From contig NZ_JHQR01000368.1 of NCBI RefSeq assembly GCF_014843825.1, positions 1 to 34,383 of the forward strand: a stretch of 34,383 nucleotides of DNA, read 5' to 3'. A program made the position numbers and the translations under genes. The notes beneath the pieces are model-generated. The model did no database searches and was not told where the DNA came from. It saw nothing but the letters and a program-made list of their open reading frames with translations. Of this stretch, positions 7,403 to 16,284 are shown one piece after another. The stretch is from Mesorhizobium silamurunense. Lineage in GTDB: Bacteria > Pseudomonadota > Alphaproteobacteria > Rhizobiales > Rhizobiaceae. Numbering within the stretch: position 1 is the first letter of the stretch; every line of letters starts with the position of its first letter.

Positions 7403-8527
7403 ATGGACGTCTTAGACATCCTCGACCGTCTCGTTGCCTTTCCATCGGTCGCTGGCAGGGCGAACGGAGACATCGTCGGCTGGATCGAGGCCCATCTCGC
7501 CGAACAAGGAGCGAAGGTCATTCTGCTTCCAGGACCGGAAGGCGACCGTTCCAATCTTTTCGCGACGATCGGCCCCGCCGACGTCCCGGGCTACATCCTG
7601 TCCGGTCACATGGACGTCGTTCCCGCCGGTGAGCCGAAATGGAGTTCGGCCCCTTTTTCGCTGCGCCGGGAGGGCGAGCGGCTCTACGGACGCGGCACCA
7701 CCGACATGAAGGGGTTTCTCGCCGCCGCTCTCGCGGCCGTGCCTGCGCTCGCGCGGCTGCGCCTCGCCAGACCGATCCACCTCGCTTTCTCCTACGATGA
7801 AGAGATCGGGTGCCGGGGCGTGCCGCATTTGATCGCCCGTCTGCCCGAGCTTTGCGCGAAGCCCCTCGGCGTCATCGTCGGCGAACCGAGCGGCATGAGC
7901 GCCGTGCGCGGCCACAAGGGTAAGGCGGCCGCCCGTGTGATCATCAAAGGGCGCTCCGGCCATTCCTCGCGGCCCGACCTCGGGCTCAATGCCGTCCATG
8001 CCATGGCCGATGTGCTGTGCTCGGCCGTCAGCGAAGCGGATCGGCTGAGGCAGGGTCCGTTCGACCCGGCCTTTGAACCAGCCTATTCCTCGCTGCAGGC
8101 CGGCGTGATCGCGGGCGGACAGTCGGTCAACATCATCCCCGACACGTGCACGCTGGAGCTGGAGGCGCGCGCCGTACCCGGCGTCGACCCGCCCAGCCTG
8201 CTCGCCCCCATCAAGGCGATCGCCGAAACCTGTGCAGCCGAAGGCTTTCAGGTCGAGTGGATGCCGATCAGCACCTATCCGGCACTGTCGCTGCCGCAAG
8301 ACGCGGCGCTGGCGGGACTGTTGCACGAGCTGACCGGCGAAGCGCCAGTCGCCGCCGTCAGCTACGGCACCGAGGCCGGGCTTTACCAGGCCGCCGGCTT
8401 CGATGCGATCATTTGCGGACCCGGCGATATCGGCCGCGCCCACAAGCCGGACGAATATATTTTGGCCAGCGAGCTCGCCGCCTGCCAGCGCATGATCGAA
8501 GCACTGGGTGCCCGCTGCTCGGCTTGA
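7403..8527 (+). CDS. argE: M20 family N-acyl-amino-acid deacetylase (ArgE-like)
   Basis: A 374-residue metal-dependent amidohydrolase of the ArgE/DapE/CPG2 family, the usual length for acetylornithine deacetylase. Di-metal ligands are visible: SGHMDVVP (His69, with Asp71), the bridging Asp101 in TTDMKG, the catalytic pair DEE (Glu133/Glu134), Glu161 in GEPSG and a C-terminal His in GRAHKPDEY. The dimerisation domain carries KGRSGHSSRP. ATG 7403 is chosen because GAGGG lies five bases upstream. It is the first gene of a + strand operon, with the next gene ten bases on. The name ArgE describes the family; in this catabolic context the substrate may be another N-acetylated amino acid rather than acetylornithine. 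Confidence 0.83.
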   Translation: MDVLDILDRLVAFPSVAGRANGDIVGWIEAHLAEQGAKVILLPGPEGDRSNLFATIGPADVPGYILSGHMDVVPAGEPKWSSAPFSLRREGERLYGRGTTDMKGFLAAALAAVPALARLRLARPIHLAFSYDEEIGCRGVPHLIARLPELCAKPLGVIVGEPSGMSAVRGHKGKAAARVIIKGRSGHSSRPDLGLNAVHAMADVLCSAVSEADRLRQGPFDPAFEPAYSSLQAGVIAGGQSVNIIPDTCTLELEARAVPGVDPPSLLAPIKAIAETCAAEGFQVEWMPISTYPALSLPQDAALAGLLHELTGEAPVAAVSYGTEAGLYQAAGFDAIICGPGDIGRAHKPDEYILASELAACQRMIEALGARCSA

Positions 8528-8537
8528 AGGGAACCGA

Positions 8538-9461
8538 ATGACCTTCCTGTTCAATTCCGACCCGCGACGCGGCGCGATCTTCGCCGAGGCGTTCGCCGCG
8601 GAATTACCGGACCTCCCCTTCGCCATGGATGCCGAGACGGTCGATCCCGACGCGGTGCGGTACCTGATCACCTGGACCGTACCGGAGAACCTCGCCCGCT
8701 ACAGGAATCTGGAAGTCCTGTTCTCCATCGGCGCCGGCGTCGATCAGTTCCGCTTCGATGCGGTGCCCGCGAAGGTGAAGGTCGTGCGCATGATCGAGGA
8801 AGGCATCGTGCGCATGATGCAGGAATATGTGATGCTGGCCGTGCTCGCCCTGCACCGCAACCTGCCGGCCTATCTCGCCCAGCAGCGCGCCGGCGAATGG
8901 CGAGATATCCCGCAGCTCCAGGCCAGGGCACGCCGGATCGGCGTGCTCGGCCTCGGGCAGCTCGGTGAGGCCGTCCTCGACCGGCTGAAACCCTTCGGCT
9001 TCCCGCTCGCTGGATGGAGCCGCTCGCCGCGGCGGATCGAGGGCGTGACCTGTCATCACGGCGAGCCCGGGCTAGAGGAAATGCTCGCGGTCAGCGACAT
9101 ACTGGTCTGCCTGCTGCCGCTGACGGAAGAAACGCGCGGATTTCTGAACGCCGACCTGTTCGCGAAACTGCCCGGAGGCGCGGCGCTCGTCCAGGCGGGC
9201 CGGGGGCCGCAGCTCGACCATGCCGCGCTCCTCGCCGCGCTCGACAGCGGCCATCTGTCGGCGGCGATGATCGACGTGACCGATCCCGAACCGCTGCCCA
9301 CGGGCCACCCGTTCTGGTCGCATCGCAAGATCATCCTAACGCCGCATGTCGCCAGCGTGACCCAGCCGGCGACCGCCGCACGCGCTGTCATCGACAACAT
9401 CAGGCGCCACCGCGCCGGTCTCGATCCCGTCGGGCTCGTCGACCGTTCGCGCGGCTATTGA
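8538..9461 (+). CDS. ghrA: D-2-hydroxyacid dehydrogenase, glyoxylate/hydroxypyruvate reductase A-like
   Basis: A 307-residue NAD(P)-dependent dehydrogenase close in length to GhrA. It has the Rossmann motif GVLGLGQLG, then the hydroxyacid dehydrogenase elements LLPLTEETRGFLN, QAGRGPQLD (substrate-binding Arg), DVTDPEPLP (Glu of the relay) and LTPHVASVT (catalytic His). These enzymes interconvert 2-keto acids and 2-hydroxy acids. ATG 8538 follows AAGGGA at good distance, ten bases after the deacetylase stop, so the two are surely co-transcribed. Its presence implies that a 2-hydroxy or 2-keto acid occurs in the pathway. The GhrA-type subfamily call comes from its compact N-terminus and SIGAGVDQF motif. 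Confidence 0.8.
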   Translation: MTFLFNSDPRRGAIFAEAFAAELPDLPFAMDAETVDPDAVRYLITWTVPENLARYRNLEVLFSIGAGVDQFRFDAVPAKVKVVRMIEEGIVRMMQEYVMLAVLALHRNLPAYLAQQRAGEWRDIPQLQARARRIGVLGLGQLGEAVLDRLKPFGFPLAGWSRSPRRIEGVTCHHGEPGLEEMLAVSDILVCLLPLTEETRGFLNADLFAKLPGGAALVQAGRGPQLDHAALLAALDSGHLSAAMIDVTDPEPLPTGHPFWSHRKIILTPHVASVTQPATAARAVIDNIRRHRAGLDPVGLVDRSRGY

Positions 9462-9484
9462 ACTCCAACTGGAAAGGCCATCCT

Positions 9485-9838
9485 TTGTCCCTGCTCAAGA
9501 CCGTCGATACCGACCCAGCCTTCCAGCCGCGGGCATCCAAGGCGCTGCCCGACCGGCTGATTGCCGGCGACCCCGCTTTCAAGACCTGGGCGCAGGATGT
9601 CGCCAAAGGCGACCTCGTCCATACCGGCGTCTGGGAGGCGACGCCGGGCGAGACGCGCTCGATCAAAGGGGAGACGTTCGAATTCTGCCACATCCTCTCC
9701 GGCGTGGTCGAAATCACGCCCGACTCTGGCGAGGCAGTGACGTACCGCGCCGGCGACAGCTTCGTGATGAAGCCTGGCTTCACCGGTGTCTGGAAAACCA
9801 TCGAGACGGTGCGCAAGATCTACGTGACGGTAGGGTAG
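9485..9838 (+). CDS. Single-domain cupin protein (Cupin_3/DUF861-like)
   Basis: A 117-residue protein with one cupin barrel. The core is ETRSIKGETFEFCHILSGVVEI, then YRAGDSFVMKPGFTGVWKT and the strand RKIYVTVG. This resembles the DUF861 group found in EutQ and ureidoglycine aminohydrolase-like proteins. The usual His-rich metal site is weak: the first motif has Glu and one His only. The start is TTG 9485; GGAAAGG sits seven bases ahead, and no ATG fits in frame. It lies 23 bases after the GhrA-like gene, in the same operon. The role is unknown; small cupins in catabolic operons may bind or isomerise an intermediate. Confidence 0.75.
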   Translation: MSLLKTVDTDPAFQPRASKALPDRLIAGDPAFKTWAQDVAKGDLVHTGVWEATPGETRSIKGETFEFCHILSGVVEITPDSGEAVTYRAGDSFVMKPGFTGVWKTIETVRKIYVTVG

Positions 9839-9990
9839 CGAGCGTCCGGGTCAGGCGCTGACCTTCGCGGAAGATTTTGCTGTCCCTTGCCCCCAGCACG
9901 CAACATTCATCGGCGGCGGATCGCCGAACAGCGCATGCTGCGCGCCAGCAAGCGCTAGGGTCTGGTTGATGCTGGAAAGTGGTCGCCCCC

Positions 9991-11454
9991 ATGAGCCTTA
10001 GCTTCGATCCGGACACGATTCTCCTCCCCGTTGGCCATTTCATCGGCGGGGAACTGATTTCGGCTGCGGGTGCGATCGAGATGCGCCGTCCGTCCGATGG
10101 CAAGGCCTATGCGGCCTCCCCCGTGGCCGATGTGGACTTGGTGGACTGTGCTGTGGAGAGCGCCAAGTCAGCGCTGAAGGCCAGCAACTGGGGCGGCGTT
10201 CGGCCGCGCGAGCGCACCAGGGCGCTGCAGGCCTGGGCCGATCTGATCGTGGCGGAAGCTGAAACGCTCGCAAGGATCGAGGCGCTGTCTTCGACCCGGC
10301 CCGTCGGCCAGCTCGTCGCCGGCGACATCGCCGTCACCGCCGAGCAGATCCGCTTCTTCGCCGAATTCGCCGACAAGGAAGGCAGCGACCTGGTGCCGAC
10401 CGACGACGCCAGTCTCGGCATGATCATGAGCGAACCCTATGGCGTGGTCGGCGCGATCACGCCCTGGAATTTTCCCATCTCGATGGCCGGCTGGAAGCTC
10501 GGCCCGGCGCTCGCCGCGGGCAATGCAGTCGTGCTGAAGCCGTCGGAAATGACGCCGTTTTCGGCTGTCTACATGGCGCAGCTTGCCGTCAGAGCAGGGC
10601 TGCCCGCTGGACTGATCAACGTTGTGCTCGGCGATGGGCCGACGACCGGCACGGCGCTGACCGGCCATCCCGAGATCGCCAAGGTCAGCTTCACCGGCTC
10701 GACCCGCGCCGGGTCAGCCATCATGGAGAACGTCGCCCGCACCGGCATCAAGCCGATGACGCTGGAGCTTGGCGGCAAGAGTCCTCAGCTCGTCTTTGCC
10801 GATGCCGATCTGGGCAAGGCGGCGGCAGCGATCGCCGGCAGCGTCACCTTCAACGCCGGCCAGGCCTGCGTGGCCGGCACGCGACTGATCGCGGAAAAAA
10901 GTGTGGCCGACAGGCTGACGGCCGCCATCCTGGAGAGGATGAAGGAGGCGCGTCCCGGCCCGACCTGGGACGAGGCCACGCAGTATTCGCCGATCATCTC
11001 GCAGCGGCAGCGGGCACGTGTCGACGGCATCGTGCGGGCCGCCGTCGAGGCCGGCGGCGAATGCCTGACCGGCGGCAGCGCCATGGACGACCCCGGTTAC
11101 TTCTACGAGCCGACGCTGATCGCCAATGTCGACCAGGACAATCCGGCGATCGTGGAGGAAATCTTCGGCCCGGTCCTGACCGTCCAGACCTTCGAGACCG
11201 AGGACGAGGCGTTGGCGCTGTCCAGCCACCCGACCTACGGACTGGCTTCCGGTCTGTTCACCGCCGACCTGTCCCGCACGATCCGTCTCGCGCGCAAGCT
11301 CGAAGCGGGAACCGTCTGGGTCAACCGCTACAGCCGCTCGCGCGACCATATCCTGCCGACCGGCGGCTACAAGCGCTCCGGGATCGGCAAGGACCTCGGC
11401 CGCGAGGCCTATCTCGCCAACCGCAGGACCAAGAGCGTCCTGATCAGCCTGTGA
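9991..11454 (+). CDS. NAD(P)-dependent aldehyde dehydrogenase (1)
   Basis: A 487-residue ALDH superfamily enzyme oxidising an aldehyde to a carboxylic acid. It has the cofactor segment ITPWNFPISM and KPSEMTP, the FTGSTRAGS turn, the general base Glu259 in LELGGKSP and the nucleophile Cys293 in NAGQACVAGTR, then EEIFGPVL. It resembles the betaine-aldehyde and gamma-aminobutyraldehyde-type branch more than GabD. ATG 9991 is used; a GTG at 9979 is a possible alternative. A 152-bp gap separates it from the cupin gene and may hold its own promoter. The dehydrogenase at 11465 follows after ten bases. It is the natural candidate to oxidise the aldehyde made by the PuuB-like oxidase of the convergent operon. 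Confidence 0.88.
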   Translation: MSLSFDPDTILLPVGHFIGGELISAAGAIEMRRPSDGKAYAASPVADVDLVDCAVESAKSALKASNWGGVRPRERTRALQAWADLIVAEAETLARIEALSSTRPVGQLVAGDIAVTAEQIRFFAEFADKEGSDLVPTDDASLGMIMSEPYGVVGAITPWNFPISMAGWKLGPALAAGNAVVLKPSEMTPFSAVYMAQLAVRAGLPAGLINVVLGDGPTTGTALTGHPEIAKVSFTGSTRAGSAIMENVARTGIKPMTLELGGKSPQLVFADADLGKAAAAIAGSVTFNAGQACVAGTRLIAEKSVADRLTAAILERMKEARPGPTWDEATQYSPIISQRQRARVDGIVRAAVEAGGECLTGGSAMDDPGYFYEPTLIANVDQDNPAIVEEIFGPVLTVQTFETEDEALALSSHPTYGLASGLFTADLSRTIRLARKLEAGTVWVNRYSRSRDHILPTGGYKRSGIGKDLGREAYLANRRTKSVLISL

Positions 11455-11464
11455 AGAGATGCCG

Positions 11465-12508
11465 ATGAAGTCCTATTCGATCGCCCTGATCCCCGGTGAC
11501 GGCATTGGCCGCGACGTGACCGGCGCCACCTGGACGGTATTGGAAACGGTAGCCAAACGGTCCGGCTTTGCCTTAACCGGAACCGAGTTTCCCTGGTCTT
11601 GCCGCTTCTTCAAGGAGGCCGGCCGCATGATGCCCGAGAACGGCATCGAGACCTTGCGCAGCTTTGACGCCATTCTGCTCGGCGCCGTCGGCTGGCCGTC
11701 GGAGGTACCGGATTCCGTCTCGCTGCACGGCCTGCTTCTGCCGATCCGCAAGGCGTTCGTGCAATATGCCAACATCCGGCCGCACCGCCTGCTGCCGGGC
11801 GTGACGGGGCCGCTGCGGGCCGAGAGCTTCGACATATTGTGCATCCGCGAGAACACCGAAGGCGAATATTCCGGCGCCGGCGGGCGCGTGCATCAAGCGA
11901 CGCTGGACGAGGTCGCGGTGGAGACCTCGATCTTCACCCGCGCCGGCGTCGAGCGCATCCTGCGCTTCGGCTTCGAGCAGGCGCGGGCGCGGCGCGGGAA
12001 ACTTGCTTCCGTCACGAAGTCCAACGCGCAGAAATATTCGATGGTCTTCTGGGACGAGATCACGCGGAAGCTGGCTGCAGAGTATACAGATGTCGAAGTG
12101 ATGAGCTATCACGTCGACGCGCTCGCGGCGCGCATGATCATGGCGCCGGAGAGCCTCGACGTTGTTGTCGCATCCAATCTCTTCGGCGACATCCTCACCG
12201 ACATCGGCGCGGCGATCCAGGGCGGGCTCGGCTACGCGGCCTCCGCCAACATCAACCCCGACCGCTCGGCGCCATCCATGTTCGAGCCGGTGCACGGCTC
12301 CGCGCCCGACATCGCCCATCTCGGCATCGCCAATCCGATCGCCGCCATATGGTCCGGCGCGATGATGCTCGATCATCTGGGCGAGACGGACGCAGCCAGC
12401 CGCGTCATGAAGGCGCTCGAGGCGACAACCACCAGAGGCATAGGCACCCTTGCCGGTAAGGACCGCACGGACGCCATCACAGCCGCCGTCGTCGCGGCGC
12501 TCACCTGA
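11465..12508 (+). CDS. Tartrate/D-malate/isopropylmalate-type dehydrogenase (TtuC-like)
   Basis: A 347-residue beta-decarboxylating dehydrogenase of the isocitrate/isopropylmalate superfamily. Visible are SIALIPGDGIGRDV, NIRPHRLLPG, IRENTEGEYSG (substrate Arg), TKSNAQKYSM (Lys), the metal-binding Asp residues in YHVDALA and NLFGDILTDI, and EPVHGSAPDIA. The ENTEGEYSG and PLRAESFDI segments fit the tartrate/D-malate branch (TtuC, DmlA) rather than LeuB. ATG 11465 is preferred over ATG 11459 because GAAGAG is properly spaced only for the former and family similarity starts there. It lies between two aldehyde dehydrogenase genes with short gaps. It probably oxidises and decarboxylates a 3-substituted malate produced by the pathway; the exact substrate is not readable. 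Confidence 0.8.
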   Translation: MKSYSIALIPGDGIGRDVTGATWTVLETVAKRSGFALTGTEFPWSCRFFKEAGRMMPENGIETLRSFDAILLGAVGWPSEVPDSVSLHGLLLPIRKAFVQYANIRPHRLLPGVTGPLRAESFDILCIRENTEGEYSGAGGRVHQATLDEVAVETSIFTRAGVERILRFGFEQARARRGKLASVTKSNAQKYSMVFWDEITRKLAAEYTDVEVMSYHVDALAARMIMAPESLDVVVASNLFGDILTDIGAAIQGGLGYAASANINPDRSAPSMFEPVHGSAPDIAHLGIANPIAAIWSGAMMLDHLGETDAASRVMKALEATTTRGIGTLAGKDRTDAITAAVVAALT

Positions 12509-12525
12509 TTGCAAGGTCGTTTTCG

Positions 12526-13983
12526 ATGAAAAGCTTGAAAGACAAAAGTCTCTTCCGCGAGGCCGGCCTGATTGGCGGTAAATGGGTCGCGGCCGGCTCC
12601 GGCAGGACGGTCGATGTCATCGATCCAGCGACCCAGACCACGATAGGCACCGTGCCCGACATGGCTGGCCCAGAAACCCGCGAGGCCGTCGATGTCGCGA
12701 ACAATGCCTACCGGGCCTGGAAGAAGAAGACCCATGCCGAACGGGCCACCCTTCTGGAGACCTGGCATGGCCTCATGCTGGAGCATCTGGACGATCTTGC
12801 GCTCATCCTTACAACGGAGCAGGGAAAGCCGCTGGACGAGGCCAAAGGCGAAATCCGCTACGGCGCTTCCTTCGTCAAATGGTTCGCGGAGGAGGCGCGC
12901 CGCATCAACGGCCACACCATCCCCTCGCCCACGCACGACCGCCGCATCATCATCCTGAAAGAGCCGGTCGGTGTATGCGGCATCATCACGCCCTGGAATT
13001 TTCCCAATGCGATGATCACCCGCAAGGTCGCGCCGGCGCTGGCCGCCGGTTGCACGGTGGTCATCAAGCCATCCGAGTTCACGCCCTATTCCGCGCTGGC
13101 GCTCGGCGTGCTCGCTGAACGGGCGGGCATTCCCGCTGGCGTCATCAACATCGTCACCGGTATGCCGTCCGAGATCGGCAACGAGATCATGGCGAACGAG
13201 ACCGTGCGCAAGATCTCCTTCACCGGCTCGACGCGCGTCGGTTCGCTGCTGATGCGCGGCGCAGCCGACAGCGTGAAGCGGCTCAGCCTCGAGCTCGGCG
13301 GTAACGCGCCCTTCATCGTCTTCGACGACGCCGATCTCGACCTTGCCGTCGAGGGCGCGCTCGCCTCGAAGTTCCGCAACGGCGGCCAGACCTGCGTTTG
13401 CGCCAACCGCATCCTGGTCCAGGCCGGAGTCTATGAAGCCTTCGCCGCGAAGCTCAGCGCCCGAGTCAACGCCATGACGGTGGGACCCGGCACGCAGCCC
13501 GGCGTCGCCATCGGGCCGATGATCAACATGGCGGCGGTCGACAAGATCAATCGCCATGTCGAGGACGCGCTAGCCAAAGGTGCTGAGATCGTGACAACGA
13601 GGCCGGCGTTGCCGGACGGTCCTCAATATGTCGCGCCGCTGGTGCTTACCGGCGCAACGAACGAGATGCAACTCGCCGGCGAGGAAACCTTCGGCCCGGT
13701 GGCGCCGCTTTTCCGTTTCGAGACGGAAGAGGAAGCGATCGCGCTGGCCAACGGCACGCCTTATGGGCTTGCCTCCTACTTCTACACCGAGAACCTGAAA
13801 CGCGCCTGGCGCGTCGGCGAGGCGCTGGAGTTCGGCATGGTGGGGCTCAACACCGGCTCGGTCTCGATGGAGATAGCCCCCTTCGGCGGCGTCAAGCAGT
13901 CCGGCCTCGGGCGCGAGGGCGCGCAGGCCGGCATCGAGGAATATCTCGAGCTGAAGAGTTTTCACATGGGCGGGCTGGGCTAA
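12526..13983 (+). CDS. gabD: Succinate-semialdehyde dehydrogenase-like ALDH (2)
   Basis: A 485-residue ALDH whose whole course follows GabD: LIGGKW, EQGKPLDEAKGEI, SFVKWFAEEARRINGHTIPS, PVGVCGIITPWNFPNAM, Glu256 in LSLELGGNAP, Cys290 in GGQTCVCANR, GPMIN and EETFGPVAPLF. GabD oxidises succinate semialdehyde, and often glutarate semialdehyde, with NAD(P). ATG 12526 has AAGG upstream at nine bases. It is the last gene of the + strand series and ends 23 bases from the convergent FAD oxidase gene with no obvious terminator. With the class III aminotransferase at 17238 it would form a transaminase/semialdehyde-dehydrogenase pair like GabT-GabD, delivering a dicarboxylate to the TCA cycle. Confidence 0.87.
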   Translation: MKSLKDKSLFREAGLIGGKWVAAGSGRTVDVIDPATQTTIGTVPDMAGPETREAVDVANNAYRAWKKKTHAERATLLETWHGLMLEHLDDLALILTTEQGKPLDEAKGEIRYGASFVKWFAEEARRINGHTIPSPTHDRRIIILKEPVGVCGIITPWNFPNAMITRKVAPALAAGCTVVIKPSEFTPYSALALGVLAERAGIPAGVINIVTGMPSEIGNEIMANETVRKISFTGSTRVGSLLMRGAADSVKRLSLELGGNAPFIVFDDADLDLAVEGALASKFRNGGQTCVCANRILVQAGVYEAFAAKLSARVNAMTVGPGTQPGVAIGPMINMAAVDKINRHVEDALAKGAEIVTTRPALPDGPQYVAPLVLTGATNEMQLAGEETFGPVAPLFRFETEEEAIALANGTPYGLASYFYTENLKRAWRVGEALEFGMVGLNTGSVSMEIAPFGGVKQSGLGREGAQAGIEEYLELKSFHMGGLG

Positions 13984-14006
13984 GCCCAACCACGCCGGAT
14001 CGACGA

Positions 14007-15281
14007 TCACTGAACCCGGTCGAGCGCCTTGTAGTAGAGGCCGACCATCGGCAGGAACCAGGGCTTTCCGGAATAGCCGGGGATGGAAGGCCACTCGACA
14101 CCCTTCATCGGATTGCGGTCCTCGCGGCCGAGCATGGCATCGGCCATGATCATGCCGAGATGAGTGGAAAGCTGGGCGCCATGGCCGGAATAGCCCATCG
14201 CGTACCAGACTCCGTCATGATAGCCGGCGCGCGGGAAGCGGTCCTTGGTCATGTCGACCAACCCACCCCAGCAATAATCGATCTCAACCTTGGCGAGCTG
14301 CGGGAAGATCGCGGCGAGGCCTGCCCGCAATATCTGTCCGCTCTTGGCGTCGGAGCGCTGGTCCGACGTGGCCGAGAAACGTGCGCGGCCGCCGAAGATC
14401 AGGCGGTTGTCCGGTGAAAGCCGGAAGTAGTTGCCGATGTTCATCGAGGTTACGCATGTCCGGTTGCCCGGCATGGTCGCGGCGATCTCGGCGTCGCTCA
14501 ACGGCCGCGTGGCGATGATGAAGCTGCCCACGGAAATGATCCTGCGGCGGAAATAGCCGAAATTCGGCGTGGTGTAGGCGCCGGTCGCCACCAGCACATT
14601 GTCAGCGCTGATCCGGCCGCGTGATGTGGTCAGTTCATGCCGAGCGCCGGACTGCCTGTGATCCGTCACCGCCGCATCCTCGTAGATAGCGGCGCCGTGG
14701 CGGACCGCGGCTGTCGCCAACCCGGCCACATACCTGCCCATATGCATCATGGCGCTCTTCTTCGACAGCATCGCGCCGTGGAAGGACGAGCCGATCTCGG
14801 ATTTGAGATCGGTCGGCGACAGCAGCGCCGTATCCGGATCCACCTCGGCATGGACGGCCTCGAAGTTGCGCGCGATCGCTTCAAAATGCTGCGGCTTGGA
14901 GGCGAGCTTCAGCTTGCCGGCGCGGCGGAAGTTGCAGTCGATGCCTTCCTCCGCGACCAGCGCTTCTATCGTGTCGACAGAATCGTCCAGCGCCTGGTAG
15001 AGCGCGATTGCGCGTTCCTTGCCGAGCTCCGCCTTGGCCGAAAGGTAACTGTGGGCGAGGCCGTTGTTCAGATGCCCGCCATTGCGCCCGGATGCGCCCC
15101 AGCCCACCCGCTCCGCCTCAAGCACCGCCACCTTGGCGCCGGCCTTCGCCAGCTGGCGCGCGGCGGCGAGACCGGTGAAGCCGCCGCCGATGATGGCGGC
15201 ATCGTAGTGCCCTTCGACAGGGCCTTGCGCCCCACCGGAAAAGACAGGCGCGGTGTCGTGCCAGTAGGAGACCAACTTCAT
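14007..15281 (-). CDS. FAD-dependent amine oxidoreductase, gamma-glutamylputrescine oxidase-like (PuuB/DAO family)
   Basis: A 424-residue DAO-fold flavoprotein. The ADP-binding motif is AAIIGGGFTGLAAA (residues 29-41) with the acidic ribose ligand Glu55 after VAVLE, followed by GWGASGRNGGHLNNG, the flavin-proximal signature of PuuB-like oxidases. The C-terminus has CWGGLVDMTKDRFPRAG and GYSGHGAQLSTHLG. Members oxidise a primary or secondary amine, often of an N-substituted polyamine, to an aldehyde plus ammonia and H2O2. ATG 15281 is used because AGGCGG lies upstream; it is 16 bases after the HAD stop, so the genes are an operon. The substrate is unknown, but the context (acetyltransferase, deacetylase, aldehyde dehydrogenases) suggests an acylated diamine or amino acid. 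Confidence 0.82.
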   Translation of the reverse strand: MKLVSYWHDTAPVFSGGAQGPVEGHYDAAIIGGGFTGLAAARQLAKAGAKVAVLEAERVGWGASGRNGGHLNNGLAHSYLSAKAELGKERAIALYQALDDSVDTIEALVAEEGIDCNFRRAGKLKLASKPQHFEAIARNFEAVHAEVDPDTALLSPTDLKSEIGSSFHGAMLSKKSAMMHMGRYVAGLATAAVRHGAAIYEDAAVTDHRQSGARHELTTSRGRISADNVLVATGAYTTPNFGYFRRRIISVGSFIIATRPLSDAEIAATMPGNRTCVTSMNIGNYFRLSPDNRLIFGGRARFSATSDQRSDAKSGQILRAGLAAIFPQLAKVEIDYCWGGLVDMTKDRFPRAGYHDGVWYAMGYSGHGAQLSTHLGMIMADAMLGREDRNPMKGVEWPSIPGYSGKPWFLPMVGLYYKALDRVQ

Positions 15282-15297
15282 CGGCAATCCGCCTGTT

Positions 15298-15966
15298 TCA
15301 AAGCCCGACCACGCCCGGAAGACCGGAAATATCAGCGATCTCGACATAGCCGTAATACGGGTTGGCCGGTTCGTGGCCGCGGTTGACCCAGACCTTGTTC
15401 TTGATGCCGAGGTCGTGCGCCGACATCAGGTCGTAGCGGAACGAAGACGAACAGTGAAGAACGTCTTCGGGACCGCAGCCCAGCATGTCGAACATGTATT
15501 CGAACGCCCTGAAGCGGGGCTTGTAGGCCTGTGCCTGCTCGGCAGTATAGACGGCATGGAACGGCGCGCCGAGCTTCTCGACATTGGACATGATCTGGAC
15601 GTTCATTGCGTTGGACAGGATCACCAACGGAATTTCCTTGGCGACCTTCGCCAGCCCGGCCGGAACGTCCGCATGGGGACCCCAGGTCGGCACGCGCTCA
15701 TAGACCATCCTGGCGTCGTCGGAGTTGAAGGAGACGCTGTTGCGTTTGCAGGCACGCTCGAGCGCGTTGTGGACGACATCGGCATAGGGCTTCCAGTCGC
15801 CCAGGATCTCGTCGAGCCGGTACGCCGCGAAATTCTTGATGAATTCCTGCATGCGCGGCTCGTCGAGCCGGCTGCCGTAGAGGTCGCGCGCCGCTTCCGC
15901 CATCTGGAAATTGGTCAACGTGCCGTAGCAGTCGAAGGTGATGTATTTGGGCCTGAAAGAAACCAT
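15298..15966 (-). CDS. Type II haloacid dehalogenase-family hydrolase (HAD 1)
   Basis: A 222-residue protein with the full size and motif order of L-2-haloacid dehalogenases. It has nucleophile Asp12 in ITFDCYGTL, motif II Ser118-Asn119 in VILSNA, motif III Lys149 in AYKP, and Asp179 in SSSFRYDL. By hand alignment the halide-binding Arg of classical enzymes (Arg41 of L-DEX) falls on a non-Arg residue, and the SxNxxD loop is changed to SSFRYD, so real dehalogenase activity is doubtful. GGAG nine bases ahead of ATG 15966 fixes the start. It leads the two-gene operon with the PuuB-like oxidase and is related in type to the HAD at 18850-19572. It may act as a phosphatase or on an unknown 2-substituted acid. 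Confidence 0.8.
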   Translation of the reverse strand: MVSFRPKYITFDCYGTLTNFQMAEAARDLYGSRLDEPRMQEFIKNFAAYRLDEILGDWKPYADVVHNALERACKRNSVSFNSDDARMVYERVPTWGPHADVPAGLAKVAKEIPLVILSNAMNVQIMSNVEKLGAPFHAVYTAEQAQAYKPRFRAFEYMFDMLGCGPEDVLHCSSSFRYDLMSAHDLGIKNKVWVNRGHEPANPYYGYVEIADISGLPGVVGL

Positions 15967-16284
15967 GTCCGTCGATCTCCGGTGGAAGCACATCCGCGCT
16001 GGGATGTCTTCATCATAGGCCGGCAGGCGGCGGGCCACCTGATCGAAAAGCGCCTCCCTAAAGCAGAAAGTTCCGTATCCGCCATCAGGTTTGGCACGCT
16101 GTAGCATCTTGAGCCCCGATGGATGCGCCGGTCGGTGGCGTGAAGCACATCCAGTTCGATAGACGCCAGCACAAGATGCGGCGCACCCCCTGCGCAACGG
16201 CGAATGATACTGCCGAAGTCGAAACCTTCAGACGATCTGCGGCGCGCCGATGGCCGAGACTTGGGGCAGATGGAAGGATGCCTC
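15967..16284. promoter_or_regulatory. Divergent promoter region between HAD 1 and GNAT 2, with inverted and direct repeats
   Basis: This 318-bp gap drives the HAD/oxidase operon leftward and the second GNAT gene rightward. ACATCC (15990-15995) and GGATGT (16002-16007) are a perfect 6-bp inverted repeat with a six-base spacer, 24 bases upstream of the HAD ATG. The left half is part of GAAGCACATCC (15985-15995), which recurs exactly at 16142-16152. The two copies could be half-sites for one regulator acting on both directions. No small gene with a good start is apparent in the gap. Confidence 0.4.

Noticed and set aside
7403..8527. Assigning the M20 enzyme to arginine biosynthesis
   Set aside because: Its close coupling to a hydroxyacid dehydrogenase and cupin within a catabolic block makes a degradative deacylase role more likely; the family name alone does not decide.
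9839..9990. Possible remnant of a regulator gene (RRRIAEQRMLRASKR-like translation ending near 9958) in the cupin/ALDH gap
   Set aside because: Only about 25 codons, no start and no recognisable domain; it could equally be chance coding potential in high-GC DNA.
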